Assembly (NCBI RefSeq): GCF_900142915.1 | Contig: NZ_FRCM01000007.1 | Coordinates: 186,001-250,000 of the forward strand | Length of the DNA stretch: 64,000 bases | Origin: Mucilaginibacter sp. OK098 | GTDB taxonomy: Bacteria; Bacteroidota; Bacteroidia; Sphingobacteriales; Sphingobacteriaceae | Reading direction: 5' to 3' | Shown here: piece by piece, positions 50,967-58,468 of the stretch | Position numbering within the stretch: the stretch's first letter is position 1 | How the letters are laid out: every line of letters starts with the position of its first letter | Position numbers and translations under genes: made by a program | The notes under the pieces: generated by a model | Told to the model about the DNA's origin: nothing | Databases searched by the model: none | What the model saw: the letters and a program-made list of their open reading frames with translations, nothing else

Positions 50967-53594
50967 ATGAAGATAGAAAATATACAAGTACTGCGCGGCC
51001 CGAACATTTGGAGTGTTAGCCGGAAAAAATTGATCCAGATGAGGCTGAACCTTGAGGAACTGGAGAACCAGCCGACAAATACCATTGATGGCTTTTACGA
51101 AAGGCTTGAAAAACTAATACCTACACTTTACAGCCATCGTTGCTCACCCGGTGTACCCGGCGGTTTCTTTCAGCGGGTTAAGGCAGGTACCTGGATGGGC
51201 CATGTAATTGAGCATATTGCATTGGAGATCCAATCGCTTGCCGGTATGGAAACAGGCTTTGGCCGCACCCGCGAAACAAAAACGCCGGGCATTTACAACG
51301 TGGTATTTACTTACCTTGAAGAGAAGGTAGGGATCTTTGCTGCCGAATCATCAGTAAAGATTGCTGAGGCGCTAATAAAAGGCCAAGACTACGACCTGGA
51401 GCATGATATCCAAAAAATGCGCGAGATACGTGAGAATACCCGTTTGGGGCCAAGTACAGGCTCAATTGTTGAAGAGGCAATTGCACGGGATATTCCATGG
51501 ATCAGGTTAAATAACCAATCGCTGGTACAATTGGGCTACGGCAAAAACCAGGTACGTTTCCGCGCCACCATGACGGAAAAAACCAGCTGCATAGCGGTTG
51601 ACATTGCCAGCAATAAGGACGAAACCAAGCGTTTATTACTTGAACAGGCCATTCCCGTTGCCAAAGGCATCACCATTTCATCACTTGAGGGGGTAGACGA
51701 AGCTATCCGTAAAGTAGGCTTTCCACTGGTATTTAAACCATTGGATGGCAACCATGGCCGGGGCATCTCTATCAACATAAAAACTCATGAGGATGCTGTT
51801 GAAGCTTATGAATTTGCCGCTAAGATCTCGCGTCGCGTAATTGTTGAACGGTTTGTTACCGGTTACGATTTCCGTGTACTGGTGATAGATAATAAAATGG
51901 TTGCCGCCGCCCTGCGCGATCCGGCCCATGTTAAAGGCGATGGCATATTAACCATACAACAGCTGATAGACAAGGAAAACGAAGATCCGCGCCGTGGTTA
52001 CGGGCATGAGAATGTTTTAACGCTGATCTCTATTGACCGCGACACGCTGGACCTGCTGGAAAAGAAGGGCTATACTTTAGAAACCGTTCCCAAAAAAGGC
52101 GAAAAGGTTTTTGTAAAATCAACCGCCAACCTAAGCACCGGCGGAACATCTGTTGATGTTACCGACCATGTGCACCCGCAAAACGTATTTATCTGCGAAC
52201 GCATCTCCAAGATAATAGGCCTTGATATTTGCGGAATTGATATTATGGCTGAGAACCTGACCGAACCGCTTACCGAAAACGGCGGTGTGGTGCTGGAAGT
52301 AAATGCCGCACCCGGTTTCAGGATGCACATAGCGCCAAGCGAAGGCTTGCCGCGTAACGTTGCCGGCCATGTGATTGATATGCTGTATCCCCCGGGGAAA
52401 TCGGCACGCATTCCTATTATAGCCATAACGGGCACCAACGGAAAAACCACAACCACCCGCCTGATAGCGCATATTGTAAAAAATAACGGTCACCGGGTTG
52501 GGTTTACCACATCCGATGGCATCTATGTGCAAAATACCATGATGCTAAAGGGCGATACAACCGGCCCCGTTAGCTCTGAGTTTATTTTGAAAGACCCAAC
52601 GGTTGACTTTGCCGTACTTGAAACTGCCCGCGGCGGTATTTTACGAGCTGGTTTAGGCTTTGGCTTTTGTGATATTGGCGTAGTTACCAATATCCAGGAA
52701 GATCACCTTGGTCTGGCAGATATTCATACGCTCGATGACCTTACCCGCGTTAAAGGCGTAGTGGTTGATTCGATTAAAAAAGATGGCTGGGCGGTATTAA
52801 ATGCCGATAATGAGTATTGCGTACGTATGGGTAAAAATGCGCATTGTAAAGTGGCCTATTTTAGCTTGCACGAGAACAATCCAATCATCAAATCGCATTG
52901 CAAAAAGGGTGGAATTGCCTGTATTTACGAAAACGGCTTTATTACCATTCAAAAAGGCGACTGGAAGATCCGTGTGCAGCGCACTACCCTGATCCCGGTA
53001 ACATTTGGCGGCACCGTTCCTTTTATGATTGAGAATGTGCTGGCTGCCACGCTGGCAACCTTCCTGTGCGATTTTAAGACCGAGGATATTAAGATCTCGC
53101 TCGAGACCTTTATCCCATCGGCAGCGCAAACACCGGGCAGGATGAACATCTTTAATTTTAGAGACTTCCGCTTTATGATCGACTTTGCTCATAACCCGGC
53201 AGGCTTTAAAGGCATAAAGGCGTTTTTAGACCATATTGACTCTCCTCTAAAAATAGGCATCATAGCAGGCACCGGCGACAGGCGCGATGAGGACATCCGC
53301 GAGCTGGGCAAGCTATCGGCAGAGATGTTTGATTATATCATCATCCGCCAGGAAAAACACCTGCGCGGCCGTACTGCCGAAAACATTGTTGGCTTACTTA
53401 AAGAAGGAATTGCATCAGTAAATACTACCGTACCTATTGAAGTTGTACCAAAAGAAATTGATGCTATTAAACATTCCATGAGCCTTGCCCGCCCCGGTAC
53501 GTTTATAGTTGCACTAAGCGATGTAATTGACAACGCAATTGAAACCGTACAAAACTACCAGGAGCAGGAAAGGAACGGGACGTTTAATATGTAG
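50967..53594 (+). CDS. cphA: Cyanophycin synthetase
   Basis: CphA builds the branched Asp/Arg polymer cyanophycin from aspartate, arginine and ATP without a ribosome. The 875-residue length is right for CphA1. Residues 1 to about 160 are the N-terminal domain (IENIQVLRGPNIWSV, VPGGFFQRVKAGTWMGHVIEHIALEIQ). The ATP-grasp domain (about 215-475) has FPLVFKPLDGNHGRGI and EVNAAPGFRMH. The Mur-ligase-like domain has the P-loop ITGTNGKTTTTR near 486-497, VLETARGGILR, NIQEDHLG and GTGDRRDED. All the expected motifs appear intact. The degradation genes lie divergently upstream. Confidence 0.97.
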   Translation: MKIENIQVLRGPNIWSVSRKKLIQMRLNLEELENQPTNTIDGFYERLEKLIPTLYSHRCSPGVPGGFFQRVKAGTWMGHVIEHIALEIQSLAGMETGFGRTRETKTPGIYNVVFTYLEEKVGIFAAESSVKIAEALIKGQDYDLEHDIQKMREIRENTRLGPSTGSIVEEAIARDIPWIRLNNQSLVQLGYGKNQVRFRATMTEKTSCIAVDIASNKDETKRLLLEQAIPVAKGITISSLEGVDEAIRKVGFPLVFKPLDGNHGRGISINIKTHEDAVEAYEFAAKISRRVIVERFVTGYDFRVLVIDNKMVAAALRDPAHVKGDGILTIQQLIDKENEDPRRGYGHENVLTLISIDRDTLDLLEKKGYTLETVPKKGEKVFVKSTANLSTGGTSVDVTDHVHPQNVFICERISKIIGLDICGIDIMAENLTEPLTENGGVVLEVNAAPGFRMHIAPSEGLPRNVAGHVIDMLYPPGKSARIPIIAITGTNGKTTTTRLIAHIVKNNGHRVGFTTSDGIYVQNTMMLKGDTTGPVSSEFILKDPTVDFAVLETARGGILRAGLGFGFCDIGVVTNIQEDHLGLADIHTLDDLTRVKGVVVDSIKKDGWAVLNADNEYCVRMGKNAHCKVAYFSLHENNPIIKSHCKKGGIACIYENGFITIQKGDWKIRVQRTTLIPVTFGGTVPFMIENVLAATLATFLCDFKTEDIKISLETFIPSAAQTPGRMNIFNFRDFRFMIDFAHNPAGFKGIKAFLDHIDSPLKIGIIAGTGDRRDEDIRELGKLSAEMFDYIIIRQEKHLRGRTAENIVGLLKEGIASVNTTVPIEVVPKEIDAIKHSMSLARPGTFIVALSDVIDNAIETVQNYQEQERNGTFNM

Positions 53595-53601
53595 GGGGAA
53601 G

Positions 53602-53637
53602 AGATTTCGGAATTCGGATTTTCGATTTCGGAATTGA
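53602..53637. repeat. TTCGGAATTCGGA word tract
   Basis: GATTTCGGAATTCGGATTTT and CGATTTCGGAATTGAAGG, directly after the cphA stop, belong to the same word family as the second half of the radA insertion (CCGAATTCCGAAATC). Confidence 0.6.
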
Positions 53638-53655
53638 AGGGATAATTTAAAATTT

Positions 53656-53766
53656 GTCATTGCGAGGAACGAAGCAATCGCGAACTATGTATTTACGCCA
53701 TGCAGGTTCTACACTGTTCTATCGGCTCTGTAAAGTTCGCGATTGCCGCGCTACGCTCGCAATGAC
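53656..53766. repeat. Inverted repeat, GTCATTGCGAGGAACGAAGC family
   Basis: Left arm 53656-53685 (GTCATTGCGAGGAACGAAGC, then AATCGCGAAC) and right arm 53735-53766 (GTTCGCGATTGCCGCGCTAC, then GCTCGCAATGAC) pair with a few mismatches. The loop contains TTTACGCCATGCAGG, a variant of the core word found in three other repeats. Very similar repeats are known from many bacterial genomes. Confidence 0.85.
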
Positions 53767-53804
53767 ATGATGATGATTGCACATTAACCTATCGAGTTAA
53801 ATTT

Positions 53805-54587
53805 ATGAATAAACAAAAATCTACAATAACCCTAATAGCACTCTCATTTGCTTTTACCTCCTGCCTCACCTCAACCAAAGATTACACTCCTGCCGATGCT
53901 CATTCGCATAACGATTATAAAAACAGCATCCCGTTTTACCGGGCTTATGATGCCGGTTTTGGATCGATAGAGGCGGATGTTTTTGCGGTTAACGGGCAGT
54001 TGCTGGTGGCACACAGTGAAGATGAGATCACTCCAAAGCGCTCGCTTAAAGGAATGTATCTTGATCCGCTTATAGAGAAATTTAAGCGCGATACCACTCG
54101 AAAGCTGAGGCTGCTCATCGAAATAAAAAAAGATTATACCATTACCCTCCCATTGGTAATTGAAGAGCTTAAGCCACTTAGTCAATATTTGAATTACCCC
54201 GGCCATGCGGGCAGGCTTTCAATAGTAATGACGGGGGCCGTTCCGCCGGGCGCCGTAATGTTAAACTACCCTGCATGGTTAAATTTTGACGTGGATCATA
54301 TTGGTGGGTTTACCCCGCAGCAGCTTACAAAAGTTGGTTTGATAAGTGTGCCGTTCAGCAGGTTTTCTAAATGGGATGGCGCAAGAGATATAAGTCAGCC
54401 TGATGTTGATCGCTTAACTGCTATGATTGACAGCGCCCACGCCATTGGCAAAAAAGTCCGCTTTTGGGAAACGCCCGATAACCCGGCCTGCTGGAAAGAA
54501 TTGATCCGCTTACATGCGGATGTGATAGGAACAGACCGGATTAATGAGCTGGCAATTTATTTGGATAAAAAGGCGTATTTGGAATAA
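53805..54587 (+). CDS. GDPD/PI-PLC-like lipoprotein (AIM6 type)
   Basis: The 260-residue protein has a lipoprotein signal (LALSFAFTSC-like, cysteine in FTSCLTS). The mature part starts DYTPADAHSHNDYKNSIPFYRAYDAGFGSIEADVF, with the His and acidic residues that mark the glycerophosphodiesterase / phosphatidylinositol phospholipase C-like TIM barrel. It also shows LLVAHSEDEI, LLIEIKKDY and a C-terminal VRFWETPDNPACWKEL. It probably hydrolyses a phosphodiester at the cell envelope; the substrate is unknown. It stands alone between repeat-rich gaps. Confidence 0.82.
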   Translation: MNKQKSTITLIALSFAFTSCLTSTKDYTPADAHSHNDYKNSIPFYRAYDAGFGSIEADVFAVNGQLLVAHSEDEITPKRSLKGMYLDPLIEKFKRDTTRKLRLLIEIKKDYTITLPLVIEELKPLSQYLNYPGHAGRLSIVMTGAVPPGAVMLNYPAWLNFDVDHIGGFTPQQLTKVGLISVPFSRFSKWDGARDISQPDVDRLTAMIDSAHAIGKKVRFWETPDNPACWKELIRLHADVIGTDRINELAIYLDKKAYLE

Positions 54588-54592
54588 TTGCT

Positions 54593-54640
54593 GTTTCACC
54601 GTGTTTCGGGGTGTTCGGCACAAGTACCGAACGGAACAAG
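54593..54640 (+). repeat. Short copy of the GTTTCAC..GGAACAAG repeat
   Basis: The unit starts GTTTCACCGTGTTTCGGGGT, then GTTCGGCACAAGTACCGAAC, and ends GGAACAAG. It is a shortened, opposite-oriented relative of 55006-55133, and the two enclose the small membrane-protein gene at 54707. Confidence 0.7.
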
Positions 54641-54706
54641 ATAATAGAGTTATCATATTATTATAATTATTCACTGAGGTACATAATTGAGTGTAAACCT
54701 TATTCA

Positions 54707-54904
54707 ATGAAAATATTAAAAAATGGATATTTCAAAGGAGTTGGAGTATTATTAATAATAGTCTCTTTAATGTGGGCTTTTTTTATTCTGGTACTTTATT
54801 CTGATAGCATGATGAGTGATTCTCATACCATGTTGAACTCCATCATTTGTTTGCTATTATTAGGTATTGGTTTATTTTTAATTATTGGATCACAAAAGCG
54901 ATAA
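54707..54904 (+). CDS. Small two-helix membrane protein, unknown
   Basis: The ATG at 54707 gives 65 residues with two membrane helices at about 12-32 (GVLLIIVSLMWAFFILVLY) and 44-62 (SIICLLLLGIGLFLIIGSQ), a short basic N-terminus (MKILKNGYFKG) and a basic end (SQKR). The upstream open frame (from 54611) is repeat and not likely translated. The gene is flanked by inverted copies of one repeat family (54593-54640 and 55006-55133), and its AT content is higher than its neighbours. The 622-bp gap between 54588 and 55209 holds nothing else. Confidence 0.5.
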   Translation: MKILKNGYFKGVGVLLIIVSLMWAFFILVLYSDSMMSDSHTMLNSIICLLLLGIGLFLIIGSQKR

Positions 54905-55005
54905 TATTATATTGATCAGCTAGTGATTGTAGGGTCAATAAGGGTAGTTGCTTTATTGTTATAATGGAATAATTAATATATCAAGTTAAGAAAGAATGCC
55001 TTGTT

Positions 55006-55133
55006 CTTGTTCCGTTCGTTTTTTGGACGACACAACATGAAACAGCGTGAAACAGGCTTTTCAGGGCAAGGTCCAGGAAAACCGTGTTTCGTTCTATATT
55101 TGTGTCGAACACCCCGAAACAAAGTGAAACAAG
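55006..55133 (-). repeat. Long copy of the GTTTCAC..GGAACAAG repeat
   Basis: Read on the minus strand it starts GTTTCACTTTGTTTCGGGGT, then GTTCGACACAAATATAGAAC, and ends CGAACGGAACAAG, like 54593-54640 but with about 80 extra bp in the middle. These extra bases contain further GTTTCACGCTGTTTCATG words. The copy near 3004 is more distant. Confidence 0.7.
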
Positions 55134-55194
55134 TTTTCTTTACCCCATAGTTGTCTATCCGCAAAAAATATCGGGTATTAATTAATAATGCCTT

Positions 55195-55202
55195 TACCTT
55201 TG
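55195..55202 (+). promoter_or_regulatory. -7 promoter box directly before the pseudouridine synthase start
   Basis: TACCTTTG matches TAnnTTTG and lies only 7 bp before the ATG at 55210. Transcription would begin at about 55209, which would make the mRNA essentially leaderless. No -33 TTG is seen at the expected distance. Confidence 0.45.
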
Positions 55203-55209
55203 CCCCAAT

Positions 55210-55929
55210 ATGCCCTTACTTGAGATCCTGTTTCATGATGATCACCTGGTAGCCATCAACAAGCCGCATGGCCTGCTGGTGCACCGCTCATCAATTGCTA
55301 ATGATGCTACCGAGTTTGCCCTGCAAATGCTGCGTGATCAACTTAACCGGCATGTATTCCCCGCACACCGGCTCGATCGTAAAACAGGCGGCGTACTTTT
55401 ATTTGCGTTAAGTAAAGATGTGGAGAGGCTGATGCAGCAGCAATTTTCTGAAAACCTTGTCGATAAAAAATACCTGGCTATAGTTAGGGGACATACCCCT
55501 GATATAGAAGAGATTGATTACCCGCTGCGTAAAGAGAACGGAACTTTACAGGAGGCATTTACCAAATATAAAACACTTGCCCGCGCCGAGCTTGATGTAC
55601 CGCTGGGCAACCACCCGACTTCCCGTTATTCATTGGTCGAGGCTAATCCTGAAAGCGGGCGGATGCACCAGTTGCGCAAACACTTCGCCCACGTTTTTCA
55701 CCCTATAATTGGCGATCGTACCCACGGCTGCAACAAACAAAACAAATTATTTAAAGAGCGCTGGGAGTTGGATACCATGCTGCTGCATGCTTCGCAATTA
55801 ACATTTAATCACCCGGTTACCAAAGCGCTGGCACATATTGAAGCGCCTTTACAGGATGAGTTTTTAAGGGTGATGGGGATTATGGGGTGGGATTTAAATG
55901 GGTGTCACCCTGAGGCACTCGAAGGGTGA
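55210..55929 (+). CDS. tRNA/rRNA pseudouridine synthase, RluA/TruC family
   Basis: The 239-residue protein has the catalytic HRLDRKTGG with Asp56, IVRGHTPD, SLVEANPESGRMHQLRKHFAH and GDRTHGCNKQN. This compact, S4-less form resembles TruC, which modifies U65 of tRNA, although other RluA members are possible. The final residues (from about NGCHPEALEG) are encoded by the repeat at 55900-56008; the normal family end is near LRVMGIMGWD. The ATG at 55210 is the first in frame. Confidence 0.92.
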   Translation: MPLLEILFHDDHLVAINKPHGLLVHRSSIANDATEFALQMLRDQLNRHVFPAHRLDRKTGGVLLFALSKDVERLMQQQFSENLVDKKYLAIVRGHTPDIEEIDYPLRKENGTLQEAFTKYKTLARAELDVPLGNHPTSRYSLVEANPESGRMHQLRKHFAHVFHPIIGDRTHGCNKQNKLFKERWELDTMLLHASQLTFNHPVTKALAHIEAPLQDEFLRVMGIMGWDLNGCHPEALEG

Positions 55930-56008
55930 GCGCAGTGGCCTATCCGCGTGCTAAGCATGGTGCTTAGGCCTTTGCCCGCATGCTTCGAGCGCCTCAGCAT
56001 GACACCCC
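55900..56008. repeat. Inverted repeat, GTGTCACCCTGAGGC family, overlapping a CDS end
   Basis: Left arm 55900-55928 (GGGTGTCACCCTGAGGCACT, then CGAAGGGTG) and right arm 55979-56008 (CATGCTTCGAGCGCCTCAGC, then ATGACACCCC) pair with few mismatches; a second hairpin GTGCTAAGCATGGTGCTTAGG lies in the loop in part. The left arm supplies the last ten codons and stop of the pseudouridine synthase. The right arm ends in CCCCTTTTT, so it could terminate transcription. Confidence 0.85.
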
Positions 56009-56040
56009 TTTTTATTCCGCTCAAGCAATCCGTATACATA

Positions 56041-56075
56041 AAAAAAGCATCGAAAATAAATCCCGATGCCTTTTT
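56041..56075. terminator. Bidirectional terminator between convergent genes
   Basis: GCATCG and CGATGC form a stem preceded by six A and followed by TTTTT. It separates the pseudouridine synthase (plus) from the DUF4097 gene (minus, stop at 56118). Confidence 0.75.
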
Positions 56076-56117
56076 AAGTCTTGAATCCTGGTTCCTGACT
56101 TCTTGCTTCTTTTCTTC

Positions 56118-57155
56118 CTAATTAAACCTCATATTTATATCACCGCCTGATGCATGTGCACTAACAGGTATACCCCCGCCGTTTACGCTTCCGTTTATGT
56201 GGTTTTTGCTCCACTCGCCACTAAAGCCACTTATTTTTGATGGATTAATGCTTTCACCCCTTATATCAAGGTCTAACCCTTGTTTTTGAGGTAATTCTAT
56301 CTCAATATTCCCTGAGCTGGCGCTAAGTCTAAGGTATTTGCCAACTTTGGTCATTTGTGCAACTAAATTACCGGCGCTGGTGCTGGCTTCCAAGCTGCAA
56401 TTCATTCCTTTCAGGTCAATTCCGCCGCCTGATGTGTTGGTAGATAATTCGCCCTCAATATTGCTGCCTTCAACACCGCCGCCGCTGGTATGTGCAAGGA
56501 TGTTGCCCTTTAGGTTGGCAAGCTCAATGCCGCCGCCCGAAGTCATCAGTTTGATCTTTCCGGTACAATTTTTTGCAGTAATGCCGCCACCACTGGTACT
56601 CAGGTCTATATCCTCATTTGAATTTGAAACATCAATTCCGCCACCAGAAGTTCTGCCGTGGATAACACCATTAAGCTTATCAATTCTTAAGCCGCCGCCG
56701 CTGGTTGAAAATGTTTCATTTCCTTTTAAATTATCAAGCTCAATACCACCGCCGCTGGTTTTTAAACTGGTGGTAACCCCCTGCGGAACATATATTTTAA
56801 ATGAGATGCTCATTGACCGCGTCCAGTTCGAAAAATTGTGCTTGTTTTTTACGATAGCGCTTAACTCATGCCCGGTAACCGAAATATTCATGTCGTAATC
56901 TTCAGCAAGGCGCTTTTGAATTTCTTCTTTTGAGAGCTCGCGGCCATTATTGCCCCTAATGTATACTTCTACTCTTGGTGATTGTCCGGCCTGACCACTT
57001 ACAGAAATACCCCCTGCAGATGTACTTACCACAACGCTGTTGATGGCATCATTTGTTAATGATTTGGTAAGATAGGGTGTTTTGTTTTCGTGATCCTGTG
57101 CCAGTGCAACAACGCTTTGGCAGGCTACTATAAATAAGGTTAAATAAGTTTTCAT
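56118..57155 (-). CDS. DUF4097-type beta-repeat protein with SGGG repeats
   Basis: The 345-residue protein has a signal peptide (MKTYLTLFIVACQSVVALAQ) and a middle section of about seven copies of a 19-20 residue beta-strand repeat, each with T/S-S-G-G-G (TSGGGIELDNLKGN, TSGGGLRIDKLNG, TSGGGIDVSNSNED, TSGGGITAKNCTGK, TSGGGIELANLKGN, TSGGGVEGSNIEGE, TSGGGIDLKGMNC). This is the DUF4097/DUF2807 pattern, expected to fold as a right-handed beta-helix in the periplasm. Its role is unknown. It is a single gene between a repeat-rich gap and the AlkA-like gene. Confidence 0.88.
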   Translation of the reverse strand: MKTYLTLFIVACQSVVALAQDHENKTPYLTKSLTNDAINSVVVSTSAGGISVSGQAGQSPRVEVYIRGNNGRELSKEEIQKRLAEDYDMNISVTGHELSAIVKNKHNFSNWTRSMSISFKIYVPQGVTTSLKTSGGGIELDNLKGNETFSTSGGGLRIDKLNGVIHGRTSGGGIDVSNSNEDIDLSTSGGGITAKNCTGKIKLMTSGGGIELANLKGNILAHTSGGGVEGSNIEGELSTNTSGGGIDLKGMNCSLEASTSAGNLVAQMTKVGKYLRLSASSGNIEIELPQKQGLDLDIRGESINPSKISGFSGEWSKNHINGSVNGGGIPVSAHASGGDINMRFN

Positions 57156-57244
57156 AATTTTAAGTTTGTTTATCTATCAGACTTAAAATTATACTGATAC
57201 GTTGCATCCGGGAAGATATTTATTTTTGATACAGATAAGTCTCA

Positions 57245-57886
57245 TCATACCATTAAACCCTTATTCTTTGGCACCGACAAATAATAATGCCACAACAGCA
57301 TGGTAGCAATAGTTCTGTACGGCTGCCATTGAGTTGCCATCTCTGTCATTTGTTCTTTAGTTGTATTGGCAGGCAGCTTTTTAACCCGCTTCATTGCATT
57401 TACAGCTGCAAGGTCGCCAACCGGGAATATATCCGAATGCTGTAAAACAAACATCAGGTAAACATCGGCCGTCCAGTTGCCAATGCCTTTAAGGGCTACC
57501 AATTTGGCACGGACTTCATTGTCGGGCATGTCTTCCAATTCAGCTAAATTTAGCTGTCCGCTTAGCAAGGCTTCTGCAAGGTATTTGATATAGCCTGTTT
57601 TTTGCCGGCTGCAATAGCAGGCTTTCATTTCCTCGTCGGTAAGCAACAGCAGCCTTGCAGGGGTTAGTTCCTGCAACCTTTCCTTCAATTTGTTTAAGGC
57701 TGATAGTGCCGATGCCAGCGAAACCTGCTGCTCCAAAATAATGTGCACCAACGTCTCAAACGTATTTGGCCGCGACCAAAATGGTGGATAGCCGTGGGCT
57801 TTGATGATAGCTGCAAGATTAGGATCAGCGGCAGCGAGCTTATCGCAAATAGTGTGGTAAGTAGATTGGGTAAAGCGATTGATCAC
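57245..57886 (-). CDS. DNA-3-methyladenine glycosylase II-like protein (AlkA/HhH-GPD)
   Basis: The 213-residue protein is a compact HhH-GPD glycosylase: FETLVHIILEQQVSLASALSAL, the hairpin LVALKGIGNWTADVYLMFVLQ (about 143-163) and the catalytic Asp in IFPVGDLAAVNAMK. It lacks the N-terminal domain of E. coli AlkA and the Fe-S cluster of MutY, so it resembles the short AlkA-like enzymes that remove alkylated purines. It ends WQPYRTIATMLLWHYYL, also typical. It stands alone. Confidence 0.9.
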   Translation of the reverse strand: MINRFTQSTYHTICDKLAAADPNLAAIIKAHGYPPFWSRPNTFETLVHIILEQQVSLASALSALNKLKERLQELTPARLLLLTDEEMKACYCSRQKTGYIKYLAEALLSGQLNLAELEDMPDNEVRAKLVALKGIGNWTADVYLMFVLQHSDIFPVGDLAAVNAMKRVKKLPANTTKEQMTEMATQWQPYRTIATMLLWHYYLSVPKNKGLMV

Positions 57887-57941
57887 AAATTGGAATTAAA
57901 ATTGAACCATTATCAAAAATAGCATTATAAAGTTTGTTTAT

Positions 57942-57949
57942 TATATTTG
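57942..57949 (+). promoter_or_regulatory. -7 promoter box before the decayed small gene
   Basis: TATATTTG matches TAnnTTTG and predicts transcription from near 57956, 18 nt before the ATG at 57974. Confidence 0.45.
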
Positions 57950-57973
57950 ATATGGGATGAAACTTTCAAAACC

Positions 57974-58306
57974 ATGAATGAAGAAAACTCTTTTAACAGT
58001 AACAATAACCTGAAAGGTAAATCTTTAGAAAGCCAATTAACACCAGCGCAAAAAGAAATCTGGGGAAATATACGACAAGGTTTTATAGAGTTAAAACTAG
58101 CTGAAGAAGGGAAAGTTAAATTTCGTCCAATACGGTAACTACTTGATGAACTTTCCTAGGATGAAGAGGATGCTTATTTATTAACAGCTATGGAAGAAGT
58201 TAAAGATGAAAAAACAGTTTCTGAAAAGGAAGCAAATGAATTTAAGAGATGGCTAAGGTCTTCTGTTCAAGAATATCATAAATCAAAACGCAATAAAAAC
58301 TACTAA
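57974..58306 (+). pseudogene. Small antitoxin-like gene interrupted by two in-frame stops
   Basis: From ATG 57974 the frame gives 54 residues, with TPAQKEIWGNIRQGFIELKL and AEEGKVKFRPIR, then TAA at 58136. Readthrough continues LLDELS, then TAG at 58157, then 48 more codons in the same frame (DEEDAYLLTAMEEVKDEKTV and on) to a natural TAA at 58304. The first part resembles small antitoxins of Bacteroidota type II systems, which often end KLKxRPxxELLDEL; GAA or GAG to TAA would explain the first stop. No toxin gene is adjacent. The promoter box is intact, so a 54-residue protein could still be made. Confidence 0.55.
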
Positions 58307-58468
58307 GACCTACTATAAATTCTTAAACAATGTTGGCCCGTTTTCTCCCCCGAAAAGATGTTTATCGTTTCTTTCCATAAAACATAACGTCAACCTCTCT
58401 GTTATTTCAAAAAAGCATCTTGCTAAAAATATTAGGATTTAGCGTTTTCTTTTCTCAATTTTACCAAT

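Noticed and set aside
51307..53533. Several 60-130 codon frames antisense or shifted within cphA
   Set aside because: They are shadows of the strongly supported cphA frame and have no domain or context.
54973..55164. Minus-strand 63-codon frame with FRGVRHKYR
   Set aside because: It is a translation of the GTTTCAC repeat; the same peptide style recurs wherever this repeat occurs.
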